DNA of 5,929 nucleotides from Chloroflexota bacterium (GCA_016190465.1 JACPQP010000376.1:1-5929); one strand, 5' to 3'; counted from the first letter of the stretch, positions 1 to 5,711 are shown. Made by a program: numbers and translations. The notes: generated by a model from the letters alone, not told the origin.

Positions 1-27
1 GCCGTCGATCGTGATGCTGCGCGGCAT
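1..27 (-). CDS. 5' end of a gene running off the left edge (first nine codons)
   Basis: Nine codons read from an ATG at 27-25 on the minus strand, giving MPRSITIDG, and then the window ends. The start is supported by purine-rich ribosome binding sequence just upstream (GAGG at 35-32, four bases from the ATG, and GGAGG at 42-38) and by a near-consensus promoter at 66-94, which would give a leader of about 30 bases. The product cannot be identified from nine residues. The pattern M-x-x-x-(T/I)-I-D-G occurs at the start of NuoG/ferredoxin-fold 2Fe-2S proteins, but it is too short to be diagnostic. Confidence 0.55.
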
Positions 28-65
28 CTTTCCTCTCCCTCCAGCCTTCCTCCTGGATGCTCGCC

Positions 66-94
66 ATGATAGACGAGAAGGCCAGCTTTGTCAA
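66..94 (-). promoter_or_regulatory. Strong sigma-70-type promoter for the left-edge gene
   Basis: On the minus strand the -35 box is TTGACA (94-89, 6/6), followed by a 17-base spacer and the -10 box TATCAT (71-66, 5/6). Transcription would start near 59 and give a short leader before the ATG at 27. Box quality, spacing and position all agree, which makes this one of the two best promoter calls in the window. Confidence 0.75.
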
Positions 95-396
95 TAGTGA
101 ACGCAGAGAGCAGAGAGAGAGAACGAAGTTAAACTACCTCACCCGCCGGCGGACCACCGCACCTGTCGAGGTCTGCCCGCCCTCCATCGCGGACAGGCCG
201 GACGTCACTGCCTCCGGGAAGGGTCTCCGCGGTCAGGCACGACGGTTGCGAGCGTGGCTGGTGTGTCGTGGGCCGGGTCGCCGCGGGCGAGGTCTGTTCC
301 GGCGACCTCCAACGGCGGAGCGGAGAGCGTCACCTGCGCTTCGGCCCCGCGTCCAACCAACCACACCCAGACAGGCGAGCCCCCACTCAAAACCCG
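95..396. other. Non-coding intergenic stretch
   Basis: About 300 bases lie between the left-edge promoter and the heptamer array next to the cupin gene. Open frames here on either strand are Arg/Pro/Ser-rich, lack a recognisable domain and have no good ribosome binding site, so I call no gene. The stretch holds an AG-rich low-complexity run at about 103-123, just upstream of the left-edge promoter, and an inverted repeat at 276-307. No tRNA-like cloverleaf was seen. Confidence 0.55.
276..307. repeat. 8-bp inverted repeat (stem-loop), 16-base loop
   Basis: GGTCGCCG at 276-283 is matched perfectly by CGGCGACC at 300-307, with 16 bases between. An alternative stem pairs AGGTC (290-294) with GACCT (304-308). 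It lies about 130 bases past the cupin stop codon on the cupin transcript strand and has no T-tract, so it is at best a factor-dependent termination or RNA-processing structure. In DNA this GC-rich, 8-bp arms may also arise by chance. Confidence 0.4.
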
Positions 397-438
397 CACT
401 CAGCACTCCGTCCTCAGTACTCCGCCCTCCGCACCCCT
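397..438. repeat. Degenerate 7-bp tandem repeat array
   Basis: Six consecutive heptamers can be read in phase on the plus strand: CACTCAG, CACTCCG, TCCTCAG, TACTCCG, CCCTCCG and a decayed CACCCCT. The consensus is (C/T)ACTC(A/C)G. The first five units are convincing, and the sixth runs into the cupin stop codon at 440-438. It resembles in kind the short heptanucleotide tandem repeats known between genes in cyanobacteria, though the unit sequence differs. Function is unknown. Confidence 0.6.
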
Positions 439-836
439 CATCTCCGCTGCACCGGCCGGCAGCCCGGCCGATCGTAGCGGTGGAACTCCTGGGGATGGCT
501 GACCGCGAAGCGGAGCGACGGCTGGTCGCCGCGGACCTCGATGTGGTGCCAGCGGTCCTTCGGCGCGAAGACGATGTCGCCCGCCTGCACGTGGTGGGGG
601 TTCGGGTCGTCCTCGAACCACCAGGTCAGCTCCCCCGCGACGATGAACCACCACTCGCCCTCGTGGTGATAGTGGTAATCGTTCTCCGTGCCGGGCGCCT
701 GGCAAATGAGGATGCCCCGGGCGTAGTCGGTCGCGACGACCACCTCGGACCACGGCGGGGGCCCCTTTCGGGCCACCATCTCCTCCACGCGAGCGGTCAG
801 GGTCTCCGGGCTCAGGATGGGTAGGCGAAGAGACAT
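438..836 (-). CDS. Small single-domain cupin protein
   Basis: A 132-residue protein with both cupin motifs. Motif 1 is H55-x-H57-x3-E61-x6-G68. Motif 2 is G86-x5-P92-x-D94-x2-H97, with Asp where the consensus PxG has Gly. H55, H57, E61 and H97 would be the metal ligands, so a metal-binding beta-barrel is expected, probably cytosolic because no signal peptide is present. The run DYHYHHEGEWWF resembles 3-hydroxyanthranilate 3,4-dioxygenase around its first iron ligand. However, the substrate-binding Arg four residues before the first His is Glu51 here, there is no Arg four residues after H97, and the protein is shorter than that enzyme, so that activity is not supported. The start at 836 is chosen over an in-frame ATG at 902 because an excellent AGGAGGT lies just before it and would fall inside the longer reading frame. 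The gene is divergent from the HicB-like gene. The reaction and substrate are unknown; it could be an oxygenase, isomerase or ligand-binding cupin. Confidence 0.92.
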   Translation of the reverse strand: MSLRLPILSPETLTARVEEMVARKGPPPWSEVVVATDYARGILICQAPGTENDYHYHHEGEWWFIVAGELTWWFEDDPNPHHVQAGDIVFAPKDRWHHIEVRGDQPSLRFAVSHPQEFHRYDRPGCRPVQRR

Positions 837-840
837 GGGG

Positions 841-847
841 ACCTCCT
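841..847 (-). promoter_or_regulatory. Ribosome binding site that sets the cupin start
   Basis: On the minus strand AGGAGGT (847-841) lies four bases before the ATG at 836. It is a perfect anti-16S match and decides against the in-frame upstream ATG at 902. Confidence 0.85.
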
Positions 848-870
848 TTGGCTCTCCACGTTGTACCGAT

Positions 871-898
871 GCACCCGGTCGCGGTTGACACCGGGTGC
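871..898. promoter_or_regulatory. Perfect 9-bp inverted repeat in the cupin leader
   Basis: GCACCCGGT (871-879) and ACCGGGTGC (890-898) are exact reverse complements separated by 10 bases. In the cupin mRNA this would fold into a GC-rich hairpin about 24 bases upstream of the Shine-Dalgarno. In DNA it overlaps the -35 box (885-890) of the promoter proposed for the plus-strand gene. It could therefore be a dimeric regulator's operator or an RNA leader structure. The sequence does not separate the two. Confidence 0.55.
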
Positions 899-913
899 CC
901 AAGTGGGTAGGCT
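885..913 (+). promoter_or_regulatory. Candidate promoter for the HicB-like gene
   Basis: TTGACA (885-890, 6/6) is followed after 17 bases by TAGGCT (908-913), a weak -10 that keeps T, A and the final T. Transcription would start near 920, giving a leader of about 74 bases to the ATG at 994. The perfect -35 and ideal spacing support it, while the poor -10 suggests activator dependence or a weak promoter. Confidence 0.5.
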
Positions 914-915
914 AG

Positions 916-924
916 AGTATATCA
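916..924 (-). promoter_or_regulatory. Extended -10 promoter for the cupin gene
   Basis: On the minus strand 924-916 reads TGATATACT, i.e. TG-n-TATACT, a full extended -10 element with a 5/6 -10 box. No good -35 sits 17 bases upstream, as is common for extended -10 promoters. The start would be near 909, with a leader of about 73 bases. It overlaps the opposing promoter at 885-913, so the two transcription units would compete. Confidence 0.6.
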
Positions 925-932
925 GCTATCCT

Positions 933-945
933 GCCAACGGTTGGC
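933..945. promoter_or_regulatory. 13-bp perfect palindrome, operator candidate
   Basis: GCCAAC-G-GTTGGC is a perfect inverted repeat of 6-bp arms around one base. It covers the position expected for the -35 region of the cupin promoter (about 939-944) and lies about +13 to +25 of the plus-strand start. A protein bound here could block or switch both divergent transcripts. The regulator is not in the window unless it is the HicB-like protein itself, which has no evident DNA-binding domain. Confidence 0.5.
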
Positions 946-982
946 CTCCACTTTGCAGCACGTGGTCAGAACGGCTTGAGAC

Positions 983-987
983 AGGAG
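983..987 (+). promoter_or_regulatory. Ribosome binding site that sets the HicB-like start
   Basis: AGGAG at 983-987 lies six bases before the ATG at 994. A TTG at 976 would extend the frame by six codons but would place this site inside the coding region, so the ATG is preferred. Confidence 0.75.
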
Positions 988-993
988 AGCAAC

Positions 994-1371
994 ATGGCCT
1001 CCGTTCTTGACCCAGCGTCACCCGCCGAGCAGCAGGGCCCGCCCGGGAAACTACTGGTTCTCCACATCCGTGCCTTCCAGGACAACGGGCGCTGGTGTGC
1101 CGAGTGCCTGGATCTGAACCTGATGGCCCGTCGGCCTGATCTCGCGACTGCCCTGCACGCCCTGTTCGAGCAGGTTCAGTTGTACCTCGAGATCGCCTCG
1201 GAATCCGGGCAGTGGGACGAGCGCGTGCCACGGCCTGCGCGAACATCACATTGGATTAGCTACTACTGGATTGCCTTCACCCAGGAGATCCAACGCTTCC
1301 TGAGCCGCACGCGGTCGCAAGCTACCTTCCGGATGCCCGTCGATTGGCGCGGTCGCTTGATCGGTGCCTAA
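994..1371 (+). CDS. HicB-like small protein without a partner toxin
   Basis: A 125-residue protein. Residues 20-70 follow the HicB-like pattern: a beta strand LLVLHIRAF, a turn with NGRWCAECLDLNL where the W-x-A-x-C-x-x-L core is typical of the family, a second strand, then an amphipathic helix (about 50-68) ending LYLEIA. Residues 72-125 match nothing I recognise. They include an aromatic patch (SHWISYYWIAF, 85-95) and a basic tail, but no ribbon-helix-helix or helix-turn-helix of the kind antitoxins use for autoregulation. No HicA-like double-stranded-RNA-binding-fold toxin is adjacent: upstream is the divergent cupin gene and downstream the convergent permease gene. It is therefore probably an orphan HicB-fold protein, perhaps a ligand- or protein-binding module. 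The fold is moderately likely and the function unknown. Confidence 0.8.
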   Translation: MASVLDPASPAEQQGPPGKLLVLHIRAFQDNGRWCAECLDLNLMARRPDLATALHALFEQVQLYLEIASESGQWDERVPRPARTSHWISYYWIAFTQEIQRFLSRTRSQATFRMPVDWRGRLIGA

Positions 1372-1394
1372 GAGATACCCTCCCTTGACTACTG

Positions 1395-1419
1395 CGCTTC
1401 GAAGCGGAAGCACGCTTCC
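1395..1419. terminator. Overlapping hairpins between convergent genes
   Basis: The 48-bp gap between the HicB-like stop and the permease stop holds a perfect 12-bp palindrome, CGCTTCGAAGCG (1395-1406), overlapping GGAAGC (1406-1411) paired with GCTTCC (1414-1419). The second stem begins directly after the permease TAG on the minus strand. Neither has a T-tract on either strand, so it is not a canonical intrinsic terminator. Its position between converging 3' ends makes a bidirectional termination or 3'-end-protecting role the simplest reading. Confidence 0.5.
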
Positions 1420-2307
1420 CTACTGTACACGATCCATCACCCGGAGCGCGTAGCTCGCCAGCAGCACCAGCGCCCCGGTGAGCACGATGCCGCCGGCGGC
1501 GAACGGCAGCCAGGGCAGCCCGAACGATCGGGCCGTGAGCGCGGCGGCGGGCATCAGCGAGCCAATCGGCAGCAGCGTGATCACCTGCTGTCCCAGGTCC
1601 GGCTGGAGCGCGAGCGCGGTCACCGCCGGATTCAGGCGATAGACCACTGCCGGCACCTTTGCCCCCAGTTGGAGCGCCAGCGCGGGGGCCGCCAGCGTCC
1701 CGGCGAAGAGCGCGAGCGTGGCCGTGAAGGCGGCCACGACTGCCCCCCCGCTGGTGCGAGCCAGTGCCGAGCACCCGATGCTGACCGCCGCGACGCTCGT
1801 CGCCCAGACGGCGAGCAGCACGGCGCTCCCCAGGAGAAGGCGCGGACCGATGGTCCCGAACACGAAGACGAGACCAAGCGCCGGAAGCCCGGCCATCAGG
1901 ATGATGCCGATCTGGGCCAGCGTCCCCAGCAGCTTCGCGACGACGACGGCCAGCGGCGTCGCCCCGGTTCCGAGCAACACGCCCAGCGTGCCCCGCTCGC
2001 GCTCGCGCACGAGCGCCGGCCCCGTGACAGCCGGGCCGACCACCAGACAGATGAGGAGCAGCCAGACGGTTCCGCCGATGAAGATGGCGGGGCCGAGAGA
2101 GGAGGTGATGGCGCCAGGAACCCCCGCCGGGGATGGCGGCGCCGTCGAGCCCAGCGCCGGGGCGGTCCACGGCGTCGCCTGGTGGGCGAGCCGCTCCCCC
2201 CAGGCGACGAGGGCGAGCGCGAGCAGCGTTTGCGCCACGATGAAGAAGTGGATCGATCCGCGACGAAGCGCGATCGTCAGCTCGCGCGTAACCAGAGCGC
2301 CGATCAT
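1420..2307 (-). CDS. ABC-2-type transporter permease
   Basis: A 295-residue integral membrane protein and the last gene of the operon. Six hydrophobic segments are visible at about 19-38, 71-95, 124-150, 156-180, 188-212 and 267-287, the normal count for an ABC-2 permease. RERERGTLGVLL (101-112), after the second segment, matches the conserved E-x-E-x-GTL(E/G) cytoplasmic motif of this superfamily, which includes NosY, GldF and bacteriocin/antibiotic exporters. A Pro/Ala/Gly-rich loop (about 40-70) would lie outside the membrane. The ATG overlaps the ATPase stop (2304-2307, ATGA). Its own Shine-Dalgarno is weak (GGTGGG, 2319-2314), consistent with translational coupling. It should form the membrane channel with the ATPase encoded just upstream. 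The substrate cannot be deduced. Confidence 0.9.
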   Translation of the reverse strand: MIGALVTRELTIALRRGSIHFFIVAQTLLALALVAWGERLAHQATPWTAPALGSTAPPSPAGVPGAITSSLGPAIFIGGTVWLLLICLVVGPAVTGPALVRERERGTLGVLLGTGATPLAVVVAKLLGTLAQIGIILMAGLPALGLVFVFGTIGPRLLLGSAVLLAVWATSVAAVSIGCSALARTSGGAVVAAFTATLALFAGTLAAPALALQLGAKVPAVVYRLNPAVTALALQPDLGQQVITLLPIGSLMPAAALTARSFGLPWLPFAAGGIVLTGALVLLASYALRVMDRVQ

Positions 2308-3230
2308 GTCATACCCACCAGCGTCGGGGCTTCCTGGCCCACTTCGACCACGCTCACGCCGCCGACGACCAGCTCTCGGATGAGCGCCGCGAGAGCGCCA
2401 GGCTCACCGCCGAAGGCGAAGCGGAGCAGTGTCGAGCCTGGCGCCACCTCCTCGCGCTGGAGCTCGCCCACGCCGGCGCGCGCCGCGAGGATGTCCACCG
2501 CGGCGTCGGCGTCGCCGAGAGCGACCAGGCGGATGAGGCACTCGCCGGGGGCCGGCGACCAGAACCGGTCGACCGCATCCACGCTGAGCTGGCCATCGGC
2601 GAGGAGCGCCAGCCGGTCAGCCCACTCGGCCAGGGTGCTCGGCGCCTGTGTCCCGACGACCACGGTCTTGCCAATCGCCTTCAGCTCGTACAGCACCTCC
2701 ACCAGCTCCGCCTGCCCTGGGCCGTCGAGGCGGGCCAGCGGCTCGTCGAGGAGGATGACCTCGGGGTCGTGGACCAACGCTCGGGCGATCGCCAGCCGCT
2801 GACGCTGGCCGCGCGAGAGCTCCTGCGGCGGCCGGTGGCGCAGGTCGAACAGGTCGACCAGTTGAAGCATCGACTCGACGGCGGTCGCCGCTTCGCTACC
2901 CGGCAGGCCGGCGCTCTGTGCGTGGAAGAGAAGCGTCTCCCGCACGCTCAGCTCGGGATCGAACGACGGCGTCTCCGGCAGGTAGCCGATCGCGCGACGG
3001 GCGAGCGCGGCCTGCCGCGCCAGATCTCGGCCCACGATGCGGACCTCGCCGGCCGCCGGGCGCTCGATCCCGGCCAGGATGCGGAGCAGCGTCGACTTAC
3101 CGGAGCCGTTCCGTCCGGTTAGCAGCAGCGCCTCCCCACGATCGACGACCAGATCGACTCCGCGCAGCACCTCGCTGCGCCCATACCGGTAGCGCACGCC
3201 CCGGGCGAGGATGGGCCAAGTGGCGCTCAT
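2304..3230 (-). CDS. ABC-2-type transporter ATP-binding protein with an altered H-loop
   Basis: A 308-residue ATPase. Visible motifs in order are Walker A GRNGSGKST (39-47), Q-loop region GYLPE with E86 in the Gln position (common in CcmA/DrrA/NosF-type ATPases), signature LSRGQ (138-142), Walker B VILLDEP (158-164, catalytic E163) and D-loop ARLD (166-169). The H-loop, normally S-T-H, reads GTQ (193-195), so the switch histidine is Gln195. Residues about 225-308 form an extra C-terminal domain like the regulatory tails of ABC-2 ATPases (DUF4162-like position). The start at 3230 overlaps the stop of the preceding gene (3227-3230, ATGA) and has GGAGGG five bases upstream. A longer frame to 3407 runs antiphase through the preceding gene and is not credible. 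It would power the permease encoded next. Identity is certain to family level; the effect of Gln195 is uncertain. Confidence 0.95.
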   Translation of the reverse strand: MSATWPILARGVRYRYGRSEVLRGVDLVVDRGEALLLTGRNGSGKSTLLRILAGIERPAAGEVRIVGRDLARQAALARRAIGYLPETPSFDPELSVRETLLFHAQSAGLPGSEAATAVESMLQLVDLFDLRHRPPQELSRGQRQRLAIARALVHDPEVILLDEPLARLDGPGQAELVEVLYELKAIGKTVVVGTQAPSTLAEWADRLALLADGQLSVDAVDRFWSPAPGECLIRLVALGDADAAVDILAARAGVGELQREEVAPGSTLLRFAFGGEPGALAALIRELVVGGVSVVEVGQEAPTLVGMT

Positions 3231-5641
3231 CGCGCCCTCCCGCGCACCACCAGGTCGAACGTGCTGAAGCTCGCCGTCCTCGCGCCCGGTCCTCCTGTCG
3301 ACGGGGGGCGGAAGACGTACCGGTAGCGCACCACACCCAGTGGCGAGACGAAGCGCTGCGGCGGGGTCAGGCGATTCTCGCCGAACTCGAGCTCGACGGG
3401 TGTCCATTCGGCGCGCCCCCAGTCGTAGACGTGGGCGAGACCAGGGTTCGACAGCGGGGCCGACGAGCTCAACCCGCTCACCGACCCCGCCAGGTCCAAT
3501 CGGACCTCCTCCACGACAAAGCGCGAGAGGTCGAACGGGAGCTGGTGCTCCCAGGAGACGGCGTCGCCGGCGTTGAAGACGAGCCCGCCATCCTGGACGC
3601 GAGGCATACCCGTCGCGAGCAGCGATCGACGCAGGATTAACGCGCGCGGTACCTGGATCACCTCGTCGGGCCGGGCGCGCAGCGGCAGCGAGCTGACCAG
3701 GAGCGTCCGTTGAAGCGGCGTCGCCCGGTTCGTGCTGGCCAGGTTGCCCAGAGGAGCTTCGTCGATCCAGCCGACGACCATCGCCGGGCTTGACTCGACC
3801 CGGGAGCTGAAGTTGAAGGCGGGGTTGAACGCGGACTGAAGCAGGTCGCGCTGGGCGGCCTCCTCCGGTGGGACTGGGTCGGCGTCCGTCGGATAGAGCT
3901 GCTTGACGACGCGGGTCAGGTCAACCGTCTTCGAGGTCAGTTCGAGGGTGACGGGCCGCGACTCGCCCGGGCGAAGATCGCCCAATCGCAGCACCTCGCC
4001 GCCGACGACGATGGCGGCGTGGCGGATCGGCCCGGAGAACCGCGACGTGACCGTGCCGTGCACGCTCGTCTCGTCGACGACGAGATCGCCGGTGATCCGG
4101 CCGGGCAGCCGGTAGAGGTGGTCGACGAGGAAGGTGCCAAGCGCTCCGGGCCGCAGGGCAAATCGCGCCACGTCTGGCCGGTCGGCCTGCCGGACCGTGA
4201 GCGCCCAGTCCGGCACCTGGCTCGTGGACTCCACCGGGAACGGGTAGTACAACGGTGACACCAGGCTCCCCTCGGGCAACTGGAGGTCGGGCGACTGCTC
4301 CCGAAGGGAGAAGAGACTCACATACGAGCGGGCGAAGGCCGAATCGCCATCCCATGACCGGAGGATCGCCGTGTGGTTCACGACCAGGTCGCTGGCCGGG
4401 TTCGCCCGCGCGCCGGCCAGCACCGCTCCGGCGGCGACGAGCGTGACGAGGGGGATGGTGACAACGCTCCATTCCAGGCGGCCGAGGCGGCGCAACGCGA
4501 GGTAGTTCGCCGGGCCGACGACGACGGCGTAGCCGAGCAACAGATAGACCAGCCAGGAAGCTGACGTCCGGGAGACGCCGGTCAGGTCGGCGAGGGCCAT
4601 GAGGGGCAGGCGCCCCCAGCCGGTGGACAGTCGGGCGAAGTTGTTGACCGAGGGGCGAGCGACTGGACCCTGGGCGAGCAGGTAGCGCCAGAGGAACTCG
4701 TTCCCCTCCCAGCTCCGCAGCGGCTCCGCGGTCGGATCGAGGCCGAGATAGATCACCGCTCCGAGCCCTCGCTGCCCGGCCACGAGCAGCGGCAGCCCGT
4801 CCTGCTCGACCACCATGACCCCGTTGGCGACGACCGCATCGCCGACAAGCCAGGGGCCGCGCTCGGGGAGCGGCCGGCCCGCGAAGGCGGCGAGCCGATC
4901 GAGGGAGCGCACCGGCACGCTGCCGCTCACCTTCACCGGGAGCAGATCGGGGGGGAGCGGGCCGACCGTTTTCTGGACGCCCGCCCCGCCACCCACGACG
5001 AGTACTCCGCCGCTCGTGACCCAGTGGCTGACCGCCTCCTTCTGGAAGGCGGTGAGGCCGCTGGTCGAGATGTTGGCCACGATGAGGCAGTCGAGCGACT
5101 GGAGGAGGTGGGGGGCGCCCGGAATGTCGATCGGCTCGAGATGGGCGAGGCGAACCCGACGCGGTGGCCCGCCGAGATCGAGCGCCGTCAGAAAATCGAG
5201 CCCGGTCCGGTTGCCGGTCATCACCCCGCAGAACAGTTCGTTCGCCAGGACCCGGTCGAACGACACGGGCTGCTTGATCAGCGTCTGCCCGCTCGCCACC
5301 AACTGGGCCTCGACCTTCTCGTCGAACCCCGGCAGGAAGACGTCGAGCGAGAGGCGCTTGCGCGACCGGTTCGGCAGGGCGACCGCGACGCTGTAGGTGA
5401 CCGGCGGGCGGTTGAAGCCAGCCCGGCCGGTCCGCCCCTCGACCTGGATCTGGACCTCCCCCACCACCTCCGGCCCGGCGTTCTGGAGCTCAACCTCGAC
5501 CGGCACCCAGGACCCGAGCTTGACTACGCCGGCGAAGCCCGGACGCACCGCCATCTGGAGCGATTCGGCCGCCTCGATCGGCGGAATCCCCGCCAGCACC
5601 ACGGTCAGCAGCGCGAGCAGCGCGACGATCCGTTTCACCAC
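3227..5641 (-). CDS. Large membrane-anchored extracytoplasmic protein of an ABC transporter operon
   Basis: An 804-residue protein, first in the operon. Residues 1-24 are a signal peptide (MVKR, then a hydrophobic core, with cleavage plausible after IEA). Residues about 28-130 are beta-rich and look immunoglobulin-like (V-x-V-E-V-E-L-Q-N-A-G). Residues about 180-300 look Rossmann/GATase1-like: DCLIVAN, a helix, then WVTSGGVLVVGGGAG (207-221) and GLGAVIYLGLDP (292-303). Two membrane helices follow at about 361-382 and 391-412, joined by a basic loop RRLGR after GPANYLAL, so the loop is probably cytoplasmic. Residues 413-804 would be outside and beta-rich. The plan resembles uncharacterised proteins encoded beside ABC-2 exporters and is analogous in layout to GldG, but the helices are central. 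It may be a substrate-handling or envelope-tethering subunit. The start is GTG at 5641, or the adjacent GTG at 5638, with GGAG at 5650-5647. Confidence 0.85.
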   Translation of the reverse strand: MVKRIVALLALLTVVLAGIPPIEAAESLQMAVRPGFAGVVKLGSWVPVEVELQNAGPEVVGEVQIQVEGRTGRAGFNRPPVTYSVAVALPNRSRKRLSLDVFLPGFDEKVEAQLVASGQTLIKQPVSFDRVLANELFCGVMTGNRTGLDFLTALDLGGPPRRVRLAHLEPIDIPGAPHLLQSLDCLIVANISTSGLTAFQKEAVSHWVTSGGVLVVGGGAGVQKTVGPLPPDLLPVKVSGSVPVRSLDRLAAFAGRPLPERGPWLVGDAVVANGVMVVEQDGLPLLVAGQRGLGAVIYLGLDPTAEPLRSWEGNEFLWRYLLAQGPVARPSVNNFARLSTGWGRLPLMALADLTGVSRTSASWLVYLLLGYAVVVGPANYLALRRLGRLEWSVVTIPLVTLVAAGAVLAGARANPASDLVVNHTAILRSWDGDSAFARSYVSLFSLREQSPDLQLPEGSLVSPLYYPFPVESTSQVPDWALTVRQADRPDVARFALRPGALGTFLVDHLYRLPGRITGDLVVDETSVHGTVTSRFSGPIRHAAIVVGGEVLRLGDLRPGESRPVTLELTSKTVDLTRVVKQLYPTDADPVPPEEAAQRDLLQSAFNPAFNFSSRVESSPAMVVGWIDEAPLGNLASTNRATPLQRTLLVSSLPLRARPDEVIQVPRALILRRSLLATGMPRVQDGGLVFNAGDAVSWEHQLPFDLSRFVVEEVRLDLAGSVSGLSSSAPLSNPGLAHVYDWGRAEWTPVELEFGENRLTPPQRFVSPLGVVRYRYVFRPPSTGGPGARTASFSTFDLVVRGRAR

Positions 5642-5711
5642 ACACGCTCCGTTCGTCCGACCGCCTCTCGCGAGATCGCGCCGGCCGGGTGCCTTGATCC
5701 GCAGCCATCGG

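Noticed and set aside
103..123. AG-rich run as a functional element
   Set aside because: Simple low-complexity sequence. It sits upstream of the left-edge -35 but shows no specific motif.
397..438. Possible CRISPR array
   Set aside because: The repeat unit is 7 bases with no spacers, and no cas genes are present.
57..824. 255-codon plus-strand open frame across the left intergenic region and the cupin gene
   Set aside because: It is antisense to the cupin gene, Arg/Pro-rich, without a domain or good ribosome binding site. It also begins within the left-edge promoter/leader region.
837..902. N-terminal extension of the cupin gene to an ATG at 902
   Set aside because: The extension would contain the perfect AGGAGGT and the leader hairpin, and its residues are not cupin-like. 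The ATG at 836 is better.
976..993. TTG start for the HicB-like gene
   Set aside because: The AGGAG site at 983-987 would be inside the coding region, and it is ideally spaced for the ATG at 994.
1669..2802. 377-codon plus-strand open frame
   Set aside because: It is antisense to the permease and ATPase genes. Its composition is dominated by Arg, Ser, Pro and Asp, typical of a shadow frame in high-GC DNA.
3231..3407. 59-codon N-terminal extension of the ATPase
   Set aside because: It overlaps the 3' end of the 804-aa gene in another frame and does not resemble an ABC domain. The ATG at 3230 has its own Shine-Dalgarno and the ATGA overlap.
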